A stretch of DNA of 64,000 bases from Chlorokybus atmophyticus (taxonomy: Eukaryota > Streptophyta > Chlorokybophyceae > Chlorokybales > Chlorokybaceae): the NCBI GenBank assembly GCA_009103225.1, contig RHPI01000890.1, forward strand, positions 213,579-277,578, given 5' to 3'. The number at the start of each line of letters is the position of its first letter. The first letter of the stretch is position 1. Positions 49,992 through 61,169 of this stretch are shown in pieces. The notes below the pieces were generated by a model. The model worked only from the letters and a program-made list of their open reading frames with translations, had not been told where the DNA came from and searched no databases. The translations under genes and the position numbers were made by a program.

Positions 49992-51754
49992 TCACCTACG
50001 TGTTGTGCCGGCGCGTGCACGTGACTTAACCTCGCTGTCCTGCGTTGGGTGTAGAAGTATGTGGTTCTGCATGGTCTGCGGGTTGTAGTTCTCCGCGCCT
50101 CGGCTCCAGTCATACGATACAGCGTACGCGAAGATGGTCCCGTCCATGTTGAACGCGCCACACGGGATAGAACTATTGCACTTCTGCAGCGCCTTGAGCC
50201 TCTGCTTGCTATCCTTGTCCCAGAAGTTGTACGTGCCATCGGACCCCGTGGTGGCGAAGGTCCCGTGCACGGGGTGGAACGCGATGGTGTTGACGGCGTA
50301 GATGTCGTTGCCCTCGCGGTGACACTTGAACGTGAAGTTCTTGCTCGCCATCGAGTCCTCCACGTGCTGAACCGCCACGCGACCCTCGATCGATCCGACG
50401 AGGTAACCCGTCTTGTCGGGGAACGTGGACACGCAGCGCGTCTGGTACTTGAGAGGAGACTGGAGACGCTTGTACTCGACCTGAGGGTTGGCCAGGTTGT
50501 ACACGATGAGGTGGCGGTCGGCCGTAGCGGCAACCAGCAGCGGGTGACGCACGCTCAGGGAGTAAAGACGCTCAGGAAGCTGCTGCGTGTGCACAGGAGT
50601 CTGCTGCCTCAAATCCCAGTACCTACGCAAGACAAGACGAGCATGAGACATCCTGCTTGTCTCAACTCAACTACCGCATGCGCACATTGATTACTACACG
50701 CAAACTCACATACACGCGCATGTACACGGTTACACATGCATGCGCGTACCGAATGGTCTTGTCCCAGCTGCCGGTGACGAGGCAGTTCATCTCCGGTACC
50801 CACGCGAGGTCGCGTATGGGTGCGTCGTGCATGGCGACGGTCTGCGCCTGGGTCTGCCCGCTGCCAAGGTTCCACATCTTCGCCTGACGGTCGCAACCGC
50901 CGGAGAACACAACCGTACCGTCCTGGTTCCACGCACTGCACAACACCTGCAGGTGGAGTCATACCTCAGACATGCACGCGCGAGTGTGCATGTGCGTGTG
51001 CGTGTGCACTTGCATGTTTGATGCTACGTGCTTTTGGCGGATTACGTACCGGTTGGTCATGGCTGATTGACGCCTTGGCCACTGTCTGACCAGACGGCTG
51101 CACCTCCCAGCATCGAACCTGCAAGACATCCGCCAAAGAAAGACAGAAGATGAGCCGGTGCAGGCGGGCACGCAAGAATTTCTTTTGTCCTATGATGACG
51201 CAAAACATGCACAACAACATGTGCAAGCAAACTCCTCGTCTCACACAAGAGGCTTGCCTGGTTGTCCCAGCTTGTGGCAACGAGATGGTTGGCACGTGGG
51301 CTAAAAGCCAGGCTCGAAATGCCATCCCCTGGAGGAGACGTCACCTGCACACAGTGCTTGCTGAAATGCGTGTGTGCGTGTGTGCGTGCGAGCATGAATT
51401 CGTGCGCACGTGTGCATGCGCCAAAACTCGATGGCAACTGAGCGTAATGACAGCAGAAACATAAAAGAACATCAAGAAATTCATAACGACAGGAAACTGC
51501 AAAGAAACAGAGTCGAAGCAACGAACCGGACCTAACAAGGTGCTACTTGGGAGGCACACAACGCAGTGCACGACAAAGACTCCTGCACACATAACAATAC
51601 TTTGACAACGCTCTTTCTGTCCCTCACTGTGTATGCGCAATAGCATGCTATATACTTCAATTTTATGCTACGCACAGGACGCCCACTGCATGGCATGCAC
51701 CTCAAAGCTCTTGTTAGGGTTGTGCCCAGACGTCACGGCGAAAGACGCCGCCAT
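49992..51754 (-). CDS. RAE1: mRNA export factor RAE1/GLE2 (WD40 protein)
   Basis: Five minus-strand exons: 51754-51701, 51344-51258, 51118-51050, 50946-50750 and 50622-49992, giving 345 residues, the usual length for the family (about 350). RAE1 is a WD40 propeller that binds NUP98 at the nuclear pore and serves mRNA export and spindle assembly. Diagnostic strings are NPNKSFE then VTSPPGDGISSLAFSP, LVATSWDNQ then VRCWEV, GTVVFSGGCDRQAKMWNL, LVTGSWDKTIRYWDLR, QLPERLYSLSV, GSIEGRVAVQHV, NFTFKCHRE, DIYAVNTIAFHPVHGTFAT and a final FAYAVSYDWSRGAE. Intron 2 must use a GC donor (CAG|GCAAGC), because the conserved TSWDNQVRCW is otherwise broken and nearby GT sites give the wrong frame. The gene is divergent from the kinesin gene. 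Part of it is duplicated at 48779-49108. Confidence 0.95.
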
Positions 51755-52598
51755 TGGTACAACGATCTACTACAGCAGGCTCCTCCTCCTCCTCCTGCTC
51801 CACCTCCTCCTCTTCCTCCTCCTCCTCTTCCTCAACCCCCTCCCTTGCCAGCCGCATGCCCCGCACCACGGCGCATACCGCCACCGCCACCGTCACCGCC
51901 ACCACCGCCGCTGCCGCCAAAGTGGTGCAAGATGACCAAGTCTTGACGTTTGTCTGAGCACGTTTAGGGTTAGGGCTTTTGTCACATGCGAATTCGGGTA
52001 CGCTGCGCCAGACAACTGCTGATGATATCGGTTCATTGCGTTTGATATACGCTCTCAATGGTATAGGTAAGGGCCACGTGGTAAGCTCTCCCAGCTCGAA
52101 GTAGTGGGAGTTTATTTTTGGTGTGTTGTTGGGGGTGGATTTGTTGTCCCTGTGTGCCATTTCTCTCCTGCGCGTGATCGTGCTGCTTGTGGGCGGCGGC
52201 GGCGGCGGTGGTTGGGTTGGCGGTGGAGAGGTGTGCGTGTGTGGGGAGTACACATACATACATCTCTCTCCTTCACCGCTATCAGGAGGAGCTCACCGAA
52301 CGTGAGCAGGCGGATGGGGGGATGGATCATTATCATGAAGGGAAAATGGGAGGGTTGGAGTGAAGGCTGGCGGAGTTGTTGTTATGCTTGAACTTAACAG
52401 AGGCTGTGATTGTTTCTGTATGATGGCATTGGGGCAATGTGCACACGTTACCAACACATCGTCCATTTGAAGGCCAGAGTCAGTACCACCCCTTTGCAGC
52501 GGTGGGTGGGGGGAGGGTGATACACACATCCCTCACACACACATCCTCACAACACCACACACAACACCATCCAACGCGCACCCAAGCGTCAGTTAAGG
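51755..52598. promoter_or_regulatory. Divergent intergenic region RAE1 / kinesin
   Basis: 844 nt between start codons. It holds a CCT/CCG- and CAC-rich low-complexity tract at about 51780-51925 (polyproline or poly-Glu in translation), then G-rich sequence near 52190-52240 and 52300-52380. I infer promoters for both genes here. Confidence 0.4.
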
Positions 52599-55525
52599 AT
52601 GGCGGCCCAACAGCAACAACGCCGGATACTGGGCCCAAAGGTGCGTGGTCATGTTACACATTGTTTCACTCAGTCCCACTCATCCCAGTTGCAATGAGAG
52701 TGTCTCCGATCACATCACACACACGAACACACAACCAAACACCCAGTGCCTTGTCCACAGGTGTACGATCCCAGCCTTGCCGCTGCTGTGTTGGGGGGCA
52801 GCAACGGCAACGGCCACAGCCACAGCAACGGCGGCAGCAACAGCAGCAGCCCCGCCGCCAGCTTCACCCGCAAAACCAACACCACCAAACACACCACCAA
52901 CACCAACAATCTGTACAGAGAGCTGGGCCTGGTGGACCCCAAATACGAGGAGGGCGAGCTCGCCATGCATGAGGACGGAGACGATGACTTGGATGATGAT
53001 GAGGAGGAGGCGATGGACATGGAGGATGAAGAGGATGAGGATGAGGAGGATGAGGATGAAGATGGTGATGCGTACTCACCCACTGCAGCCAGAGCTGTTG
53101 GTTTGGGTCAATACAGGGCTGCTTTGTCTGCTTTGGAGGATGAGAGAGACCGGCGCGAGCGCGCGTTGGAGGCGCTGCGCGAAGCACACGAACAACTCGA
53201 CACGCTGCGCGCATCGTCAAAGACACAACTGTCACTGCTACGCCAGGAGCTCATGGACCTACGTAGCTCCACACACAACAACAACAGTACTCACATCAAC
53301 AACAACAAGGTGGTGGTGGCGGGAGCGGACATACTGCGTGCGTTGGAAGGGGAGAACACGTCGCTGAAAAGGCGTGTGGCGCAGCTCGAGGCTGCGGTAG
53401 CAGCCAACGTGGGTCACAACAACAACAAGAAGGACTCGTTGGTTACACACAACAGCAATGTCAACCCCAATGAGGCGGATCTCGTGGCTGTTGTGAAGGA
53501 GCAGGCGGCTCTGCTCGAGGAGCACGTGGCGGCGGCGGCGGCGGCGGAGGAGATCGCGCAGAGGAGAGAGGAGGACGTGAGGAGACTCAAGGAAGTGATA
53601 CGGGCGAGAGATGAGGCACACATGCGCGCGAAAGACCTGGTAGGGGCAGGGGTGTGGATGTGGCTGTTGTTGATGATGTTGGGGTTGCTGCTGCTGTTGA
53701 TGCTGTCACTGTCATTGTTGTTGTTATCAAACAGTCCCTGTCCCTGCTGCTGTCCTTGTTGTCATCCTCCTTGTTGTTGTTGTTGTTGTTGTGTTGTTGT
53801 CACTGACTGCTATTGATCCAACGCACAGGCCGAGGAGGCTGCTATCGAGTTGGAGATGCGGCAACTGAAATCCGACCTCGCCGCCTCCAAAGCCCGCGCC
53901 GCCGAGTTAGACAAACAGCAACAGCAGGGCGATATCGCTGCTGCTGTCACAGCCCACACCACCACCAACAACAACAACAACAAGAAGAGAATAACTGAGC
54001 TCAGGCGTGGTCTCGAAGGCATAGCAGCTCATCTGCGTGCCGTGCGTGAGGCCGCGCGTGGCGTGCGTGGCGCAGCCTCATTACTATCAACGGCGGCGGG
54101 TGAGACGGCGGGTTCTTTATCTATAGTTGTGGCGAAGGCTGTGTCGGCGGGACAAGAACGTGCCCTCGCACTCTATCGACGCGAATGCAAGGAGAGAAAG
54201 AGATTACACAATCTACTCCAAGAGCTGAGAGGCAACATACGGGTGTATTGCCGAGTCCGACCCACACTCAACAACAGCAACAACAACATGTTGGGTGTGA
54301 CGTTCCCCGGGGCTGATATGGTCAATGTGGGTGGGTCTGATGGACGCAGTGACAAGTGTTTCGAGTTTGATAGAGTGTTTGGCCCAACATCAAGCCAGGA
54401 AGACGTGTTCGAGGAGGTGCGTGGGTTGGTGACCAGCGTGTGCGACGGGTACAACGTGTGCATCTTCGCGTACGGTCAGACGGGGTCGGGCAAGACTTTT
54501 ACAATGGAGGGCACAGCAACAGCACCTGGAGTCAACGTAAGAGCCTTGAGAGAACTATTCGCCGTGGCGGCGGGACGGGCCGACACGTCCACGCACACGA
54601 TCAACGTGTCCGCTTTAGAAATCTACAACGAGAGCGTGAGAGACTTGTTGGTATCCAATTCGGCGTCGTTGGAGATACGACAAGGTGGGGTGGGTGTGGG
54701 CACATATGTGCAAGGACTCACCACGGAGGAAGTTGTTGGACACGCCGACGTGGAGAGACTCATGACTATGGCGAGGAAACACCGCGCGTGCGCCGCCACG
54801 GAGATGAACGAACGATCGTCACGATCACACTCACTACTCTCTATCACAGTCACGGCTCGAAGCATCGTCAACAACAACAACAACAACAATGCCAACAACA
54901 ATGGAGCACCCACCACAACGGGTCGTCTCCACCTCATCGACTTGGCTGGTTCTGAGCGTGTGTCTCGATCCGAGGCCGCTGGCGATAGACTAAAAGAGGC
55001 TCAGGCTATCAACAAGTCTCTCTCTGCGTTGGGCGACGTAATGGCCGCGTTGGGTGCGAAGGCCGCGCACGTGCCGTACCGCAACTCCAAGCTGACGCAT
55101 CTGCTGCAAGACTCGCTCGGGGGAGAGAGCAAGGCGCTCATGCTCGTGCAGGCCTCGCCGGACAGGGACGATGCGTCGGAGACGCTGTGCTCGCTGAACT
55201 TTGCGGCACGCGTGGCAACTGTAGAACTCGGACAGGCCAAGTAAGTCATCACACAATCACACTTACTCACCCACACATGCGCAATTTCTCTTACTATCCT
55301 CCTTGTTGCGTGTTCTCTCCAAACAGGAAGAACGGTTCTGCTGGCGGTTCATCTGAGGAGCTCTCCCGTTGCCGTCGTCAGGTGCAGGCTCTGCAGGAGA
55401 AGCTCGCCGCATGCACCAACGGCAACGGCGTACTGTCGTCGCTGTCGGACTCCGCGCCATCGTCGACGAACTCGTCGCCGAGGGCGCCGCGCGTGTCGGG
55501 AGGGGCGTCGGGGAGGTTCAAGTAG
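52599..55525 (+). CDS. Kinesin-14-like, C-terminal motor kinesin
   Basis: Four exons: 52599-52640, 52761-53639, 53829-55240 and 55327-55525, giving 843 residues. The N-terminal part is Asn/Ser-rich, then strongly acidic (about 88-115), then coiled coil (about 130-430, broken by poly-Asn from CAA/AAC repeats). The motor begins after the neck string ELRGNIRVYCRVRP (about 440), typical of C-terminal, minus-end kinesin-14. Motor motifs are GQTGSGKTFTMEG (P-loop, about 523), NERSSRSHSLL (switch I), LIDLAGSERVSRSEA (switch II), INKSLSALGDV and VPYRNSKLTHLLQDSLGG. A tail of about 65 residues follows the motor. Role by family: microtubule minus-end motility and spindle organisation. TGTAA lies 145 nt past the stop. 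Intron 2 has GTTGTT runs. Confidence 0.92.
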
Positions 55526-56344
55526 TGCGAGTGGATGTGGTAGTGTTAGTTGGTTGTGGAAGCTCAGCAGCTTGCGTAGGAGTGCGATAGGCAATGCGAG
55601 GGCAACAGCGAATGAATGATTAGTTTCCAGTGCTGGCAACAGAGCAGGCCTTGCGTCCCATTGCATTCATGTAAAACGGCCTCACAGACAGATTGCTATC
55701 TTCAAGGCTTCAGAGCGCCCTACTTGACATGATATACCACAAGAATATGAGCAAGTGTCAGCCTTGCTAGCGACCTTTCAAGAGCAACGATACATTGTAA
55801 GCGTGCCAAGATTGTGAACTCTGTTTGCAGTGACTACATAAACACGTACCAGCAGTGCACGCAGTGAGCTGTGTATGTACGAACCAGCACTGCAAGCCGA
55901 GCATAATATTTGGGCACACAGCGAGTGTAAGAGTTGCAGTGGCCTGCCAGAGTGGTGCCCACCAGCAACTACACAGACACCATGTGGGTGTGAACTGCAG
56001 CGGCAGTTGCCAAACATCAAGTACCCCATCCAATCTATCCTGAGAATAAGCCTAAGCCTGTTTGCCGCTGAGATGCAGCAGTTCCACAAGCTTGGTGCGA
56101 ATGACGAGGAACGACTCACACAAAGGCAAGCGTGTGCGCCGGGGCAGCAATACTGGACTACGCCAGCACGAGTGTAACTGCACATACGCCATATTCACAC
56201 GAGCTAACAAGACCAGGTAATTCCCATGTACACAAATGCAGGAGGGTAAACCACAGACCAGCCAGCCGAAGACAGTGCGTGAAAGACTTTTCAAACAGAG
56301 TTGAGTAGCGCGAAAAAAAGACTGTACACCGACAATGCTGCTCT
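55526..56344. other. Intergenic between converging kinesin and TCTP genes
   Basis: No coding exon is recognised. It contains the 3' ends of both convergent genes. Confidence 0.4.
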
Positions 56345-57930
56345 CTAACACTTGACCTCCTTCAACCCGTCCTTGAAGTAGATAAATGTTGGATCCGTGG
56401 CTCCCTCAGCGTAGAAAGCAAACGCCATACCGGCATCCACATTGCAAGACTCGCCAGCGAAACTGCACACCAATAAGGTGTTGTATCATTACGAGATAAC
56501 AACAATAGCAACCACACCGCACGCGAACCACTCCACATAGCAAAGTGACGTATGTAATGCACGCTTACAATTGGAGGTCTGCGAGCTTGCTGAGGAGCTT
56601 CTTGACTGCGGGCTGGACATCGGCCTTGAACTTATCCTGGCGATCCGCGGGCAGCATTGGCGCGAGCTTCTGGATGTAGGCCTTCACCCACCCAAGGAAA
56701 CTCTTCTTGTCGAAAGGAGGCATCTCCTGCAAGCACAAACACAGAGAGGCAAAACAAGGTTACAACTTGGCGATTGGCTGTTGAGTGCAACATAGTTGCT
56801 AGCGTGAAGTGGTATAATAAAGACACATTAGGTCAAGAGCACACAGCAGGAGTGAAACAATCTGTGACTGACAGTGAGAACGTCCACAGCAAAGCCTCAA
56901 CCCTAACCCTGTTACTGTATGCACATGCCATGCCTTAGCAAGAGCTTGCACAATGCGCACCTGCAGCCTGAAGGTGTCAACAACGTCCACCACCTTGACA
57001 GCGCCGTCATCCACGCCTTCGCCCTCCTCGCCGCCCTCAGCGCTGGGATTGGCACCGATGTCAACATCCACGGCACCCTTCACCACCCACTGCAAAACAA
57101 TCGCACGTGACTTGGTGAAGTGAACGAGTGAGTGCATGAATAAGGACACTGTATGTTTGTATTAATCAATCCGCACACAGCATTGCATACATTGTGCACA
57201 CCTTGCCCGGGACTTCATAGAAGATGCCCTCATCTGTCTCGTTCAAGTTGAACGAGTCCGAAAGCATCTCATCGCCTGGCACACGACCACAACGCAACAG
57301 CAGTGAGGTGATGTTGGTTATATGTGCAACTGGCTTAACATGGAGAGACTTCCGAGCGCACTGCACGTGCAGAGATATATATGTCACGAGGGCAGCTTTG
57401 AGTGCAGCAACACAAGGACAAACGGACGCCTACCCGAGTGAAGAGTTAAGTAAGCACGCAAGTGTATGCACGTTGTTTACAAAGATAGTGCGACACGGCA
57501 AAAGCATTTGAAAGAAGGGAATGGGAGATCGCTCGGTCATGCATGTTTTATAGCAAGATAGGAAGACAACCGACCAGGTCAGCTAGGGTTGGGGTTTCAA
57601 GACCGCATACTTTGTTGCGTTTAGTTAATGGCAAGGATGGCAACACGCAACCAAGCAAGATTGCACAGCAACGGAACAGTAGGCAAAACCCTAGCCGGCA
57701 ACATCACTATGCATGCCTTAGCCGGCAAGCATGCATGACGTACCAACAATCGCAATTTATGACGAAGAACAAGGCGGGAGCCAGCAAAGCCACGCATGCA
57801 GCAAACCACGGCAATGAGCGCAAGATAGGGTTTGTAAGGCCAAAGTGGGAAGACCAAAAAAGGAGCAGCACAGCACGCGCTTTGCCTGCCTGAGTCCCTC
57901 ACCGCTGATAAGATCTGAGTAGAGCAACAT
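56345..57930 (-). CDS. TCTP: Translationally controlled tumor protein homolog (TCTP)
   Basis: Five minus-strand exons: 57930-57903, 57275-57202, 57089-56961, 56726-56569 and 56462-56345, giving 168 residues, the standard length. The whole protein matches the family: [18 protein letters not shown] at the N-terminus, an acidic flexible loop ([16 protein letters not shown], the TCTP-1 region), a helical hairpin ([14 protein letters not shown]...[10 protein letters not shown]) and the C-terminal [19 protein letters not shown] then [17 protein letters not shown] is an abundant cytosolic, calcium- and tubulin-binding protein linked to growth control. All introns are GT-AG. Intron 1 is 627 nt, much longer than the others. 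Confidence 0.96.
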
Positions 57931-58699
57931 GGTGACGTCCCGCCTGCGTGTCTACGCCGCCCCTGGCTCCTTCACCCAGGTCACGCGCTGCAAGACACCA
58001 CAGCGGCGGCCGTGTCGGCGGCGGCGGATGCGGCGGCAGAAGCTAACGTTCGTTGGAGAAAGGGATTCCGGAATATTGTTCGCGCCGCGCCGGTCTTACA
58101 CGAGGGCATCTGCCCGCAGCACAATCGGCTGCAGTGCAGGCTGATTTCATGTTGTGCTGTGCTTGTCCCCCCTTACACTGATGGCCTTAGTCCACATTAC
58201 CTACATGATGCAACCTATATATTGTAGGCTACATTAGTTGTGAGCCCAGCCATTGTGGTGGAGGTCCCAGTGCTTGATATAAAACTTGATTTGATCTTTG
58301 TAACGTCTTGGAGCCAATATGTAATTGAATTTAACGCAATAAGACTATTTTTAACCGTAGTTACACGGGGAATAAGATACAACAAAACTGATGTACAGCA
58401 TAAGTGTGGCCCATTCCGAAATTTAATGCCATATCCATAATGCCATTATACAGTGTACCACAATAACACAATTAAATGTTTATAAACAAGCATGTGCAAC
58501 TTTGATTTGAATTGAAAACATAATTATACAACAAGTATGGCACGCATAGTAGTATAACAAATCTCACAAGCACAGCATGTATGCTATGCACATAAGTGAC
58601 ATCGACAAGTTATAGTTGTATAGCTACGAACATTCGGTTGGGTAAAGTTGTGGATATAGTGATTGTTATACCATAGTATGGAACTTGGTTAAATGGCAC
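57931..58699. other. Intergenic upstream of TCTP
   Basis: The first 200 nt are GC-rich and probably carry the TCTP promoter. Further on the DNA becomes AT-rich, without a recognised gene. Confidence 0.4.
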
Positions 58700-58753
58700 G
58701 TAGCTCCTCCTGTGGTAGCAACTTTTGCTGCCACAGCCTAGTAGTTAAGGCGC
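58700..58753 (+). repeat. tRNA-derived SINE-like element, copy 3 (5' part)
   Basis: GTAGCTCCTCCTGTGGTAGC, then AACTTTTGCTGCCACAGC, then CTAGTAGTTAAGGCGC match the leader and box A of copy 1 at 5046. No box B follows. Confidence 0.55.
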
Positions 58754-59914
58754 GGATGTTACAATGACATATTTTCATCGAATATAACACAATTTCAATG
58801 CTTTACAGTGATAGTTTATAATGGATGGTAGAGCTTTTGAACGCAATACATACGAATATAAACGGCAACAACCACGTTATCATTTCTATTATTATGCATG
58901 TGCATACATGTAATGATCCAATACTGTAATAATTACAACATGTATTAATATATCGATTAGCAAAGTCAATCACCAATTTTAGGGGCTCGCACAGAATATG
59001 TATAAAAGATGCAAGGCGGTTTTGTGTGCTCCTACGCTATGAATTTGATTCATGATGTCGAGTTGATGCAGTAATAGTATTAAGGTCATTGATGTTATTC
59101 TAACATTGATTGTATCAGTCATGATTGGTAAATTATCTTAGTATATGTAAATATATATCTAATTCTTAACATGATGTAGTCTATTGATCAAATGTAATGC
59201 TTATGTTGTAATGGTACGATGTACGGTTTATGTAACGGGTTTAAACATAAAGAGGGTACCCTATCCATATTAAACATACATGTCATGTGACACAATGCTC
59301 GATGCATCAAGGAGTTCAGGAAGCTCGCGTTGTTTGCATTCAACTGCTTGGTTGCTTGCCTTACATACCGGTATTGAGGTATTGTTATTGCTCGCATAGC
59401 GTGCATCACATAGCACACCAAGTCCAAATACCAAGAGCTCAGACCAGCGCGTATGGTTTGTGCTGTGTTAGCTTTATGCTTGCACATCAGAGCATTGCAT
59501 CAGCGGTGGTCCTACCTGTGCGTGCGTACATAATTGTCGGACTCATGCATCATTTGCGCACGCCAAGGTTGGTTGAAAAGCATGCCCTACCACCTAATGC
59601 ACACTTGCCCACCCAACTTCCCCCATCCCTAGCAACATCAAGCAAGTGACAAGCAGCCAAACCAAACCGCAATGTCAACTCAACGGGCATGCAAGTGCGG
59701 CGGTTTGCCGTATATACCACACGGTGAGCATGTACAGCACCACATTACCGCCGAGTGCTTTCGCAGGCTGGTTTGCATCTACAATAGGTACCTTGTACTC
59801 ATGTCCAGCTACGGACTGTGAAGGTGCTACTATCACACCTTCACGACGTAAGAGGGCAAGAAACAGAACAAAGGTAGCCCAATGTCACATACACATGGGT
59901 GCGATACAACAAAT
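58754..59914. other. AT-rich intergenic DNA, no gene seen
   Basis: Short frames only. The last part may hold the 3' end of the Tic20 transcript. Confidence 0.4.
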
Positions 59915-61119
59915 CTACTGCAGCTGCAAGTAGGTGGCTTCGGACACGATGGGTATGTCCGCGTAGGTTCCGCGCAGCGTGTACCCGAGGCAGTACGTGA
60001 CGGCTGCGCAGCACACGAGGAAGGTGGCATTGTTGGCGAGTGCTCCCACGGCGGAAGAGGCGAGCTCCTCGGGTAGATAGCTGATGAGTAGTCCCGCGAG
60101 CATGAGGCAGATGTCGAGCAGGATGGCCTGCATCGCATTGAAGCGAACGAAATGGGGCACGCGAGGGTTGCGGCACACAAACAGGAACAGGCAGAAGAAC
60201 ACCACGAAAGGCGTGAGGCCGTTGGAGTGGTACAGGTAGAGAAGCGGCTCGAACGGAACCAGAATCAGGCGAAAGAAGGGCCATACCGCGTACACGTCTT
60301 TGCCGAACATCAGTACCTCAATCAGCGGCAGCACGTAGCCTGATCGCACATACACACAACAGTCTGAGTGGAAGCAAGCGTGCAACTGTGTGTGCGCATG
60401 CTTTTTGATGTCCATGCGTGTGCACATGAGTGCGTGTGTGGCGTTTTGCATGTGTATGCATGTGCAAACCTGCACGCATGTGCGTGTCTGCGGGCATGTG
60501 AGTGCGTGTGGTCAACTACAAACGTCTCTTTAGCTTAGCAAGTTGTGGTGTGCACTCATACTGACAGGGGATTTATTTACCCAAGACTACCACCGCAACT
60601 GTGACAGTGACAGTTATGCAAGTGTGAATGTGAGAGTGAGCAAGAGTGCAAATGAGCCAGCGTGGGACTGCCGATGCAGGTCAGTGTGAGTGTGAAAGTA
60701 ACTTTGCGTGTATATGTGCTTATGCGCGTAATTGCGGGTGTGAATGTTTGAGTGTGTGGGAGAGTTGGGACAACCAGTTACGCACCAATGCAGCCGAGGA
60801 TGCGCCAGATGGGTCCTGGGCGTCCAGCAGAGGGTGCGGAGGCGCCGGCGGCGACTGCCTGGGTGGTGCTCGACTGGCGAGTGGTCCGCCTCGCCCTCTG
60901 TGCCAGCTGGAACTCCCATCCCACAGGCAGCCGCACCCTCTCCCCCTTGAACCCGCTATCACCGCCGCCTGGCAGGCAACCGCAGGCGGCTTTTGCTGCT
61001 GCCGGAGAGCGCTGCTGAGGCCTCTGCTGCGCCCTCGCCCTCGTCGCCCATCCTGCCGACGACAACGACGCCGCCCTGACGGACGGAGCGCTCAACACCG
61101 CCGTCGCCGCCGCCGCCAT
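59915..61119 (-). CDS. TIC20: Tic20-family plastid protein import / Ycf60-like protein
   Basis: Two minus-strand exons, 61119-60786 and 60339-59915, give 252 residues. The first about 90 residues are Ala/Arg/Ser-rich with few acidic residues, as in a plastid transit peptide. The mature part starts PIWRILGCIGYVLPLIEV and shows four hydrophobic segments (about YVLPLIEVLMF, LTPFVVFFCLFLFVC, AILLDICLMLAGLLISYL and ATFLVCCAAVTYCLGYTL). The diagnostic RNPRVPHFVRFNAMQAILLD matches the Tic20/Ycf60 signature. Tic20 is a core membrane subunit of the TIC translocon of the inner plastid envelope. The donor GTGCGT at 60785 was chosen over GTAACT because only it keeps the frame. The start is 50 nt from the divergent ispD. 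Confidence 0.9.
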
Positions 61120-61169
61120 GGCTGACGCTGCCTGCAGCTATAAGCTTTACCCTAGCCTTATCCCAGTGT
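61120..61169. promoter_or_regulatory. Divergent 50-nt gap Tic20 / IspD
   Basis: Only 50 nt separate the two inferred start codons, so transcription signals or 5' leaders must overlap the neighbour's coding region, unless one start is annotated too far upstream. The ispD start is the less certain one. Confidence 0.5.

Noticed and set aside
49880-50533. 217-residue minus-strand frame rich in Ser/Thr/Arg
   Set aside because: Shadow of the RAE1 last exon in another frame; the RAE1 frame matches the family along its whole length.
52645-53367. 240-residue frame overlapping kinesin exon 2
   Set aside because: Wrong frame of the same exon; the kinesin frame joins in phase to the motor exon.
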